From NCBI GenBank assembly GCA_964575425.1, contig CAZNRD010000084.1, forward strand, positions 1 through 7,509: a stretch of 7,509 bases of DNA. The letters run 5' to 3'. Below the pieces are notes generated by a model. The model did no database searches, was not told the DNA's origin, and saw only the letters and a program-made list of their open reading frames with translations. Below are positions 1-5,653 of this stretch, in pieces. The stretch is from DATEAV01 sp964575425 (GTDB taxonomy: Bacteria > Chloroflexota > Anaerolineae > Anaerolineales > E44-bin32). The stretch's first letter is position 1, and each line of letters begins with the position of its first letter. Position numbers and translations under genes: made by a program.

Positions 1-168
1 CTTGGTTGTGGTAGCACACCCCAAGGATGGCCCCGATGCCCCGTTCTCGCTACCGTCGTTGTCTCACATGTGTATGAACGCAATCAGTTGCCTCTGATCG
101 TGGGTGTTGAAGCTGCGCCCCGCGGTGCTGACCCTCGACCAGGGCGGAGCACAGCGACCCGGCTGCAT

Positions 169-194
169 GAGGCGCAAGGAGGCTCCTTCGCCTC
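169..194 (-). terminator. Strong hairpin, possible transcription terminator without U-tract
   Basis: On the plus strand GAGGCG (169-174) pairs with CGCCTC (189-194), and AAGG (176-179) pairs with CCTT (185-188), leaving one bulged C at 175 and a 5-base loop. This is a 10-bp, GC-rich stem located about 260 bp past the last kinase stop. No T-run follows on either strand, so it is not a classical Rho-independent terminator. It could instead be a 3'-end stabilising or Rho-assisted structure. Confidence 0.3.
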
Positions 195-346
195 ACCCCC
201 TGGCAGCCGTCTTGAGCAGGGCCTTGACGCCGGTTGAGGACCCGGCGGTGGAAGGGGCAGGGTACGAATCGGAGGGATGGGCACAAGCGTGGGCCCGCCG
301 GCGGAAGGCGAGTATAGGCACTGAGAGGCCCAGGACATTTTCGGCA

Positions 347-364
347 GCCGCAGTACGCTGCGGC
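347..364 (-). terminator. Perfect 7-bp hairpin with 4-base loop, possible terminator of the kinase transcript
   Basis: GCCGCAG (347-353) and CTGCGGC (358-364) are perfect inverted repeats around a TACG loop. The hairpin lies about 90 bp after the stop of the last kinase gene, a usual place for a transcript end. In the direction of transcription it is followed by TGCCGAAAATG rather than a T-run, so termination is only a suggestion. Confidence 0.3.
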
Positions 365-452
365 GTTGGCATCTGGGCGGAGAGAGGATGGCTGGTTGCC
401 TGGCCGATTGGCGCGATCGGGGACAGGGGCGTAATCCAGGCGGAGGATTGGG

Positions 453-1145
453 CTAGGCGGAAGGCTTGCCGGACGGCGGGGCTGGGCCATTGACGCGGGC
501 GACTTCCTCCTCGTCGAAGACAACTTCCTCCTTGCCTGAAAGCTTCTCATGGATCTTGGAGACCACCAGCTCGAGGGCGGTGTCGTGTGCGACGTAGTCG
601 AGGTCGTCGCTGGGGACAGTCAGCACCGGGCACAGGGTGAAATTGCGGATCCAGCTTTCGTAGAGGGCATTGAGACGTTCCAGGTAGTCGTCCGGGATCC
701 GCTGCTCGTAGTCGCGTCCTCGCAGGGCGATGCGGCGTCGCAGGGTGGCTGTCGTGGCTCTGAGGTAGACCACGAGGTCTGGAGGTGGGAGGAATTCGGT
801 GAGCACCTGGTAGAGCTCGCGGTAGGTGCCGTAGTCGCGCTCAGAGATGTGCCCCTGCAGGTACAGGTTGCGGGCGAACACTTCGGCGTCCTCGTAGACA
901 CTGCGGTCCTGGATGACCGATCCCGGGTGGTCGCAGAGTTGGCGGTGGGCGCGCAGGCGGCGGGTGAGGAAGAAGATCTGGGAGTGGAACGACCAGGCGC
1001 GCATGTCGCGGTAGAAGTCGGCCAGGTAAGGGTTCTCGCCGACCGGCTCGTAGAACGGTTGCCAATCGAGGCGCCGCGCCAGGAGCTCCACCAGCGTGGA
1101 CTTGCCCACCCCGATATTGCCCGCGATGGCGATGAACTTCTTCAT
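453..1145 (-). CDS. Deoxynucleoside kinase, deoxyadenosine/deoxycytidine kinase-like
   Basis: A 230-residue cytoplasmic kinase of the dNK family, which transfers the ATP gamma-phosphate to the 5'-OH of a deoxynucleoside in the salvage pathway. Visible motifs: P-loop GNIGVGKST (residues 9-17), the substrate-side Glu in FYEPV (Glu33), the helix NPYLADFYRDMRAWSFHSQ (38-56), and DRS at 80-82 within VIQDRSVYED. The DRS Asp is the usual base and the Arg contacts phosphate. The Arg-rich segment LRRRIALRGRDYE looks like the LID. The QDRS-YED form resembles Bacillus dAK/dCK rather than dGK; that subtype call is my recollection of the family. Length is normal apart from an acidic, then Pro-rich, C-terminal tail of about 25 residues. 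ATG is at 1143-1145, with AGGAGG just upstream. It follows the second kinase after a 280-bp spacer. Substrate preference (dA, dC or both) cannot be decided from sequence. Confidence 0.93.
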   Translation of the reverse strand: MKKFIAIAGNIGVGKSTLVELLARRLDWQPFYEPVGENPYLADFYRDMRAWSFHSQIFFLTRRLRAHRQLCDHPGSVIQDRSVYEDAEVFARNLYLQGHISERDYGTYRELYQVLTEFLPPPDLVVYLRATTATLRRRIALRGRDYEQRIPDDYLERLNALYESWIRNFTLCPVLTVPSDDLDYVAHDTALELVVSKIHEKLSGKEEVVFDEEEVARVNGPAPPSGKPSA

Positions 1146-1425
1146 AAGCCTCCTCTCAACCGATCACGTGAGGCGGGCTCCGAACCGATCGGCGATAGGG
1201 ACTGCGAGACCCCCCGTGGATGTCCTGAGTTGCTGGCTGAAGGAGGGCGAGGCAGGTTCAGCAGCCGTAGGGGATGAACACCATGCCGGCGTCTGTACGG
1301 TTCGGGGCAAAGGGAGGGCGGATGCCGTTTAGGCGATGGGGCGGGGCGGCAGGAGCGGGATTCCTCGGGGGAGGCGCGACGTGCCCCGCGCTGGACCGGC
1401 CTGATACGCCGCTGGCGCTCGGTCG
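1146..1425 (-). other. 280-bp spacer between the two kinase genes
   Basis: No gene is convincing here. One minus-strand frame (1429-1142, 95 residues, GTG start) exactly bridges the two kinases with 4-bp overlaps at both ends (GTGA and ATGA). However, it is about 20% Arg and very Pro/Ser-rich, has no motif, and lacks a clear ribosome binding site. The spacer also holds a direct repeat AACCGATC at 1158-1165 and 1183-1190 (25 bp apart, the second within palindrome CCGATCGG), and small GC hairpins such as GCGCG/CGCGC at 1374-1391. I see no good -35/-10 pair. It may be a 5' leader or a processed spacer. Confidence 0.4.
1149..1154 (-). promoter_or_regulatory. Shine-Dalgarno site of the downstream kinase
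   Basis: AGGAGG on the minus strand ends three bases before the ATG at 1143-1145; an overlapping GAGAGG lies slightly further upstream. It fixes the start of the kinase at MKKFIAIAGN, which puts the P-loop at the usual distance from the N-terminus. Confidence 0.7.
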
Positions 1426-2070
1426 TCACGCCAGTTGGCCTCCCGTGAGGGGGAGCTGCGGTTGAAAAGGTGGGATGGCGAGAGCGTCGCGCACGCGATT
1501 GGCGATGTAGACCAGATGCTCGGGGCGGCCGACGAAATCGAGCGGAGTGCTGTCGATGGTGAGCACAGGCCCGGGGTGCAGCCCGCCGAAGTAGGACTCG
1601 TAGGCGCGGTTTAGGGCGTCGATGTAGTCGCGGTCCATATTGCGCTCGTAGGAGCGATCGCGCAAGGCGATGCGGCGCATGGCAGTGTTGGTGTCGACGC
1701 GCAGGTAAAGGATCAGGTCGGGGCGGGGGACGCGCTCGGACAGGGCCTCGTGCAGGCGCTCATAAGTCTCGAGTTCGTCGCCGCTGAGATTGAGTCGGGC
1801 GAAGAGCTGATCCTTCTCGAAGGTATAGTCGGCGATCAGACTGCCTCGGGCGAGGGCCTGGGAGACAGCTTCTCGTTGCTGGCAGTAGCGGCTGAGCAGG
1901 AAGAAGATCTGCGTCTGGAAGGCGTAGCGCTTGCGGTCGGCATAGAAGTCGGAGAGGAAGGGATTCTCCTCAAAGACTTCCAGCAGGAGCTCGGCGCCGA
2001 AGATTGGCTGGAGCAAGCGGGCCAGGGAGGTCTTGCCGACGCCGATCACGCCTTCGATGGCCAGATACAT
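1426..2070 (-). CDS. Deoxynucleoside kinase, deoxyguanosine kinase-like
   Basis: A 214-residue paralogue of the neighbouring kinase, predicted to phosphorylate a purine deoxynucleoside in the cytoplasm. Motifs: P-loop GVIGVGKTS (7-15), Glu31 in LLLEVFEENPF, helix NPFLSDFYADRKRYAFQTQ (36-54), and LIADYTFEKDQLFA (78-91) where the sister has QDRS. The IADY form, with Asp81 kept but Tyr in place of Arg, is what I recall from Bacillus deoxyguanosine kinase. The LID-like segment is MRRIALRDRSYERN. I chose ATG 2068-2070 because AGGA lies 7 bases upstream and the P-loop then starts at residue 7. The frame is also open from a TTG at 2128-2130, giving 20 extra residues of unlikely sequence that would cover the putative promoter. 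It precedes the other kinase in the same direction, suggesting a dGK/dAK pair acting together. Confidence 0.92.
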   Translation of the reverse strand: MYLAIEGVIGVGKTSLARLLQPIFGAELLLEVFEENPFLSDFYADRKRYAFQTQIFFLLSRYCQQREAVSQALARGSLIADYTFEKDQLFARLNLSGDELETYERLHEALSERVPRPDLILYLRVDTNTAMRRIALRDRSYERNMDRDYIDALNRAYESYFGGLHPGPVLTIDSTPLDFVGRPEHLVYIANRVRDALAIPPFQPQLPLTGGQLA

Positions 2071-2077
2071 GCCGGGT

Positions 2078-2081
2078 TCCT
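2078..2081 (-). promoter_or_regulatory. Ribosome binding site that sets the start of the dGK-like kinase
   Basis: AGGA on the minus strand lies 7 bases before ATG 2068-2070. It supports this start over the upstream in-frame TTG at 2128-2130. Confidence 0.5.
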
Positions 2082-2104
2082 GGTGGGATTGGGATATGAC
2101 TAGG

Positions 2105-2134
2105 ATACTAGCGATCGGTGTAGAACGCAATCAA
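2105..2134 (-). promoter_or_regulatory. Candidate sigma-70-type promoter of the kinase pair
   Basis: In the 100-bp gap before the dGK-like kinase, the minus strand carries TTGATT (2134-2129, four of six matches to TTGACA), an 18-bp spacer and TAGTAT (2110-2105, four of six matches to TATAAT). The expected start of transcription near 2098 would give a leader of about 28 bases before the ATG at 2070. The stretch is visibly less GC-rich than its surroundings. A direct repeat ACTAG-GAT-ACTAG (2099-2111) covers the -10 and could be an operator. Both hexamers are imperfect, and the organism's promoter consensus is unknown. Confidence 0.4.
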
Positions 2135-2170
2135 CATCAATCATGCTGGGGACAGGAGTTGGGGCGCGGG

Positions 2171-3094
2171 CTAGGTGGGACGCAGTCGGGCGGCAAGGTC
2201 GGCCAGTGGGCGGAGGTCGGCCAGGCGCGCCGGCTGCGCGGCGTGCAGGCGGTGTTGGAGCAGGGCTTCGAGTTCCTGGCGCGTGCACCAGCCAACCAGG
2301 ATAACCTCGGCGGGGTGGAGGCAGACGTTGTGCCAGCGTGTCGGCCGGAGCGTCCAGTGGATGCGTGAGGGTGAAGTCATCAGCAGTGGGCCATCGGCTG
2401 GCTGGGCGGTATGGAGCCAGGTGATCTGCCCGATCTCGCCAGTGAGGACGGAGGGGCGCTGCGGCTGTAGCGAGAGGCGGTGAGCGATTGTCCTGGTCCC
2501 GCGCCATGCGATGATCGTCAGTTCGAGGCTTCGGTGGCCGAGATGAGAGACTTCAACGGCAGAGGCACGGTTCAGGTGTCTGCGGAACCACTCGGGCGGG
2601 GAAGCGACGAGTTGGCAGGGGAGAGAAAGGGGAGCGGCTGCCTGGGCTGTGGGGAGGTCAGGGGCTGCAAGTCCGGTCAGTGCTCCGAATACAAGGATGT
2701 CCTGAGGTGCGGGAGGCAGGCCTGGTGTTGCAAGTGGAGGCCTGGATAGCGCACCCGCAAGAAGGCGGTCGGGCTGGCGACGCAGGGCTCGGGCGGCGGC
2801 GGGGCCGGGGGTGCGTGTGATGAGGACCTCGGCGCGGCGGCCGCCGAGGAACAGTTTGGGGTATTCCGGTGCGGTGAGGGGTGTCTCGAGGCGCAGGTCA
2901 TACAGCAGATGATGGTGGTCGAGCCATCGGCGCAGTGACAGCTCGCCGAGGAGGGTGGCAGCGCGGCTGCGCAGGTCGCGGATGCTGGGAGCCGCGCCGG
3001 GACGCGGGCGCTCGCGGCAAGCGGCTGCCACTGCGGCGAGCATCAAGCTGGTGTCGCACGGCAGGCGCAGGAGATCTTCAGGTCGAAGCGTCAC
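2171..3094 (-). CDS. Unknown protein coupled to the DNA methyltransferase; possible degenerate PD-(D/E)XK-type nuclease
   Basis: A 307-residue soluble protein with no signal peptide or membrane segment. I do not firmly recognise it. The N-terminal third has LLGELSLRRWLDHHHLLYDL (48-67), then YPKLFLGGRRAEVLITR (78-94). This helix containing GE, followed by a strand-turn LGGRR and an acidic residue (Glu89), resembles a PD-(D/E)XK nuclease core, but the expected catalytic Lys after Glu89 is Leu91 and the first Asp is not evident. A second block, DILVFGALTGLAA (132-144), looks like a buried core helix. The C-terminal half is Arg/Leu/His-rich with Trp-containing strands. It starts at GTG 3092-3094, 17 bp inside the methyltransferase end, so it is probably translationally coupled. 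Context suggests a restriction or DNA-binding partner of the methyltransferase, or an inactive remnant of one. Confidence 0.8.
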   Translation of the reverse strand: MTLRPEDLLRLPCDTSLMLAAVAAACRERPRPGAAPSIRDLRSRAATLLGELSLRRWLDHHHLLYDLRLETPLTAPEYPKLFLGGRRAEVLITRTPGPAAARALRRQPDRLLAGALSRPPLATPGLPPAPQDILVFGALTGLAAPDLPTAQAAAPLSLPCQLVASPPEWFRRHLNRASAVEVSHLGHRSLELTIIAWRGTRTIAHRLSLQPQRPSVLTGEIGQITWLHTAQPADGPLLMTSPSRIHWTLRPTRWHNVCLHPAEVILVGWCTRQELEALLQHRLHAAQPARLADLRPLADLAARLRPT

Positions 3095-3929
3095 GGGTCC
3101 GAGGTGAGACGTTGCGGAATTGCAGGCAGTAGTGGTGGACGGTATTGCTTACCCAGGCGCTGCCCAGGCCGTAGGGAGCGAGACGGACGTCGTCCTGGCA
3201 CCAGATGCGCTCGTCCTTGAGGGCGTAGGTTGAGGAGAGAGCGCGCGCCAGGTCCCAGGCAAGAGGGTAGATGCGCCCGCCCTTTTTGACGTTCTTGACG
3301 ATGATCGTGAGGTAGGCCCTGGGGCGGAGGCATGGCTGCAGCGCGCGGTAGATGGCTGCCAGGTGCTGAAGGAACTGCTCGTAGTCGCGGATGTTGCCGA
3401 GGTCCGCGGGATCGTCGGAGTAGACAACGTCCAGCGCGGGGGAAGCCCTGCGGGTGCGCTGAGTGGCTGCACCGCGCGCATGCAGCATATCCCAGTAGGG
3501 CGGCGAGGTGAGTACGTAATCGATGGCGGGCAGGCTGAGGCGGTCGATGTTAGCGGCGTCGGCCTGGACGACTTCGGCGCGCAGCGCGGCCGCTGCCTCG
3601 CCGAGCGCCTCGCGCTCCTGTTCGACGACGTGCCGCGCCATGTCGGCGTAGCGCGGGTTGAGCTCGATGCCGATCCCGTGGCGGCCGGAGCGCAGACAGG
3701 CGACAAGCGTCGAGCCGGTGCCCACCATCGGATCGAGAACGGTCTGTCCCCGCTTGGTGAAGAACTCGATGAACTCCTGCGCCAGGGTCTCGGGGAACTT
3801 CGCCGGGTGGCGCAGGACCTGTTTCTTGCGCCCCGGTGGATTGTGGACAAACCACGATTTCTGGAACCGGACCCACTCTCTGGGCGTCAGGTCATTCAGG
3901 CGATTGACAAGAGGGCGTTTTGGGGTCAT
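3078..3929 (-). CDS. Site-specific DNA methyltransferase (N4-cytosine or N6-adenine type)
   Basis: A 283-residue amino-methyltransferase that would move a methyl group from S-adenosylmethionine to an exocyclic amino group in DNA. An N-terminal block LNDLTPREWVRFQKSWF (11-27) is followed by a motif X-like segment HPAKFPETLAQEFIEFF (41-57). Next come motif I LDPMVGTGST (65-74), acidic motif II Glu89 in GIELNP, a motif III-like QAD (122-124), and catalytic motif IV TSPPYW (141-146). The order X, I, IV with a short I-to-IV gap leaves the target recognition region after motif IV. TSPPY is common in N4-cytosine enzymes, but the modified base cannot be fixed. The C-terminal IIVKNVKKGG and PYGLGSAWVSNTVHHYCLQFRN fit the family. 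ATG 3927-3929 has AGGA four bases upstream, overlapping the stop of the preceding lipoprotein. The length looks complete. The recognition sequence is unknown. Confidence 0.92.
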   Translation of the reverse strand: MTPKRPLVNRLNDLTPREWVRFQKSWFVHNPPGRKKQVLRHPAKFPETLAQEFIEFFTKRGQTVLDPMVGTGSTLVACLRSGRHGIGIELNPRYADMARHVVEQEREALGEAAAALRAEVVQADAANIDRLSLPAIDYVLTSPPYWDMLHARGAATQRTRRASPALDVVYSDDPADLGNIRDYEQFLQHLAAIYRALQPCLRPRAYLTIIVKNVKKGGRIYPLAWDLARALSSTYALKDERIWCQDDVRLAPYGLGSAWVSNTVHHYCLQFRNVSPRTRDAST

Positions 3930-3933
3930 GGGT

Positions 3934-3937
3934 TCCT
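3934..3937 (-). promoter_or_regulatory. Ribosome binding site of the methyltransferase fused to the upstream stop codon
   Basis: On the minus strand TAG (stop of the third lipoprotein, 3938-3936) runs into AGGA (3937-3934), four bases before the methyltransferase ATG. Ribosomes finishing the lipoprotein are therefore placed at the next start, which argues for a single transcript joining the lipoproteins to the methyltransferase. Confidence 0.5.
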
Positions 3938-4748
3938 ATGGCTGTAGGGTAGGTATGGGGGTTGGGAGGAGGGAACGGAGCACAAGGTCGTCGAAGGTCA
4001 CGGTGACCTGGCCGCCGCTGCGCGAGCGAACGAAGAAGCCGACGCCTCCAGAGGTCAGGAGACGATTTCGCAGGCTGAAGACTTCCAGGCCGTTGACAAA
4101 GAAGCGAAAGGTCGAGCCGCTGGCCCAGATTGCGAGGTGGTTGTCGGCAGGGGTGCCGGCGATCACGTCCGGGGAGAATGTCAGCGGCACGAGGCCGCGG
4201 GCGGATTCCGGAAGGACGAGGACGACCTTCCATGCGCCGTCGCAGGTGAGGGCGAAGCGGTAGTGGCTGAGGTCGGGGCCAACACGGTACAGCAGGCCGA
4301 ACTCATCGCGCGGGCTGCAGATTTCGGTGCGCAGCCGAGCCTGCAAGTAGAAGTCGCCGACCGGCGGCGCTGGGGCCACTGCGGTGCGCAGGATGCCGCC
4401 TGGGCGGACGGAGAGAGTGAGGCCTCCTTCGACGAGGCTTGTACCGCCGATGGCGTCGGCGCCGGTATCCCAGCCGAGGTTGGTGTCGAAAGGATCGGCA
4501 TAGAGAACGGGTCCGAAGCTGGCCGTCAGGTCCGGCGTAGGCGTGGGGCTGGGAGGCGGGGTGCGTGTGGCGGTGGGCACGGGCGTAGGAAAGGCCATGG
4601 TAGCGGTGGGCGGCAGCGGGGTGGGTGTCGGGGTAGGCGTGGGAGGCGCGAAGGAGGCCAGGGGGATGCAGCCGGACAGCAGTGCGGCAGCCGGGAGAAG
4701 GATCAACAGGTTAGCCCGCTTACCGGAAAGGCGCGCTGCGCTGCTCAT
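3936..4748 (-). CDS. Lipoprotein 3 of the tandem family, Pro/Thr linker and jelly-roll-like domain
   Basis: A predicted surface lipoprotein of 270 residues. The signal peptide has Arg6, Lys10 and Arg11, a hydrophobic run LLILLPAAALL, and lipobox LLSGC with acylated Cys27. A TPTPTP linker spans about 35-72. The C-terminal domain (about 78-265) has alternating strands and ends VTVTFDDLVLRSL. This resembles concanavalin A-like/LamG or DUF1080-type folds that bind or cleave sugars; no catalytic residue is evident, so binding is a guess. Cys144 (ICSPRDEFGLLYR) and Cys169 (TCDGAW) match a pair in both neighbours and could form a disulfide. The start is uncertain: ATG 4746-4748 gives a standard signal peptide, while ATG 4779-4781 (11 residues longer) lies 5 bases after the preceding stop with GAGG close by. 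The frame stays open further upstream, but only as a shadow of lipoprotein 2. Confidence 0.85.
   Translation of the reverse strand: MSSAARLSGKRANLLILLPAAALLSGCIPLASFAPPTPTPTPTPLPPTATMAFPTPVPTATRTPPPSPTPTPDLTASFGPVLYADPFDTNLGWDTGADAIGGTSLVEGGLTLSVRPGGILRTAVAPAPPVGDFYLQARLRTEICSPRDEFGLLYRVGPDLSHYRFALTCDGAWKVVLVLPESARGLVPLTFSPDVIAGTPADNHLAIWASGSTFRFFVNGLEVFSLRNRLLTSGGVGFFVRSRSGGQVTVTFDDLVLRSLLPTPIPTLQP
4618..4643 (+). other. G-quadruplex motif in the linker of lipoprotein 3 (template strand)
   Basis: Four G-runs (4618-4621, 4623-4625, 4630-4633, 4641-4643) are separated by loops of 1, 4 and 7 bases, fitting the G3+N1-7 pattern. They lie on the strand used as template for the gene and encode part of the Pro/Thr repeat. 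Folding is predicted only from the pattern. Confidence 0.5.
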
Positions 4749-4786
4749 GGCTGCATGGCCTGCGACCGCGGCCGATGTCATCCGCC

Positions 4787-5653
4787 TCAAGATCTCAGCC
4801 ACCACAGCGCGAAATCGTCGAAGTGGACGGTGACCTCGGGTGAGTGGTCCGCGCTGGCGAACAAGCCGAAGGTGCCCACCCCGAAGACAGCGCCATCGAT
4901 CTGGCCGATGACGACGCCGTTCGCCACGGCTACCAGGGTCTGGCCGCGGGCAAGGATGCCGACGCGGTTCGTGGCATTGGGGCCGAGGCGGATGGCCTCG
5001 CTCGGGGCCCAGTCTTGCAGGATGCGGACGAAACCGGCGTTGAACTCGCGGAAGCGGTAGGCGCCGTCGCACGAGAACTCGAGGCTGTAGCCGGAGTCGA
5101 GGTGGGGGCCGCCGACGCGGACCGCAAGCCCGTAGCCATCCTTGCCGGCGCAACCACCGATAGTGGCCGTGACCTCGGCGTACAGGTTGCCGGCATTGGC
5201 CTCGGGGACGGTGGTGCTCCACCAGATGTAGGCGTCGGGACGGCGGTCGGTGGCGCGCAGGCGGCCGTCTTCGAATTCGTTTTCGGCGGCCTGGCTGCTG
5301 GGCCCGATCCAGGTCAGGCGGTTGCTGAAGTCATCCTGGTAGTGGGGCGAGGCCAGGTTGAGGCCGGTGCGGGGATCGCCAGGGGGCAGTGGTAGGGGCG
5401 TTGCGGAGGGTGTGGGTCCGAGGGTTGGGGTGGGCGTATCGGTAGGCGTTGGCGACGAAATGGGGGTAGCGCTGGGCGGCGGCGTGCGTGTGGCTGGGCT
5501 GCCGGGAGGTGGCAGGGTGGGCGCGGCGGTGAGCGTGGCAGCCACGGAGGTGAACGCCAGATAGGCCGGCGGCTCGCCGCCGGCGGAGCGATTGCAGGCC
5601 GCAAGCGAAGCTGCTGCAAGACCGAACAACACCAAGCAGGTCGGTCCTCTCAT
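4787..5653 (-). CDS. Lipoprotein 2 of the tandem family, long Pro/Thr linker and jelly-roll-like domain
   Basis: A 288-residue predicted lipoprotein. The signal peptide is short and weakly charged (MRG start) with a hydrophobic core and lipobox LAAC at Cys20. A Pro/Ser/Thr linker runs from about 45 to 94. The C-terminal domain (about 104-288) opens with YQDDFSNRLTW and ends VTVHFDDFALWW. Cys168 (GGCAGKDGYGL) and Cys195 (SCDGAYRF) correspond to the pair in both neighbours, with the same 27-residue spacing as lipoprotein 1. It also shares the block DWAPSEAIRLGPNATNRVGI with lipoprotein 1, so 1 and 2 are the closer pair. The start ATG overlaps the stop of lipoprotein 1 as ATGA (5653-5650) and has no visible Shine-Dalgarno sequence, so it probably depends on translational coupling. 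Function is unknown; ligand binding at the cell surface is inferred from the fold type. Confidence 0.88.
   Translation of the reverse strand: MRGPTCLVLFGLAAASLAACNRSAGGEPPAYLAFTSVAATLTAAPTLPPPGSPATRTPPPSATPISSPTPTDTPTPTLGPTPSATPLPLPPGDPRTGLNLASPHYQDDFSNRLTWIGPSSQAAENEFEDGRLRATDRRPDAYIWWSTTVPEANAGNLYAEVTATIGGCAGKDGYGLAVRVGGPHLDSGYSLEFSCDGAYRFREFNAGFVRILQDWAPSEAIRLGPNATNRVGILARGQTLVAVANGVVIGQIDGAVFGVGTFGLFASADHSPEVTVHFDDFALWWLRS
5408..5434 (+). other. G-quadruplex motif in the linker of lipoprotein 2 (template strand)
   Basis: Five G-runs (5408-5410, 5414-5416, 5422-5424, 5427-5430, 5432-5434) have loops of 3, 5, 2 and 1 bases, a strong G3+N1-7 match with a spare run. They lie within the Pro/Thr linker codons, on the template strand. 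Confidence 0.55.

Larger units (their letters stand above)
1..452. other. Region downstream of the kinase pair with no convincing gene
   Basis: About 450 bases lie beyond the stop of the last kinase gene. The open frames here (for example 104-493 plus strand, GTG start, and a minus frame from 550 to 50) are rich in Arg, Pro, Ala and Ser, lack recognisable motifs, and overlap the kinase in antisense or out of frame, so I treat them as chance frames in GC-rich DNA. I see no tRNA cloverleaf. The region holds two strong hairpins (169-194 and 347-364) and an imperfect one at the window edge (about 1-25). It is probably the 3' untranslated part of the kinase transcript plus intergenic DNA. Confidence 0.5.

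Noticed and set aside
1..25. Imperfect hairpin at the window edge (CTTGG...CCAAG with inner TGTG/CACA), considered as part of an RNA gene
   Set aside because: Mismatches and a bulge interrupt the stem, no tRNA or known RNA pattern continues from it, and the window edge prevents judging its context.
104..493. 129-residue plus-strand frame in the region after the kinases
   Set aside because: GTG start with no clear ribosome binding site, no recognisable motif, overlaps the kinase 3' end in antisense, and contains both hairpins.
549..1277. Long plus-strand open frame (242 residues) antisense to the downstream kinase
   Set aside because: The opposite strand encodes a kinase with intact motifs. 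The plus-strand product is rich in Val, Glu, Gly and Ala without motifs, the usual shadow of GC-rich codons.
4137..5060. 307-residue plus-strand open frame across lipoproteins 2 and 3
   Set aside because: It is antisense to two genes with clear lipoboxes and paralogy, and its Gly/Arg-rich tract is simply the complement of the Pro/Thr linker.
4749..5222. Upstream extension of lipoprotein 3 to a 428-residue protein
   Set aside because: The added part is an Arg/Pro-rich out-of-frame reading of lipoprotein 2 and would bury the signal peptide in the middle of the protein.
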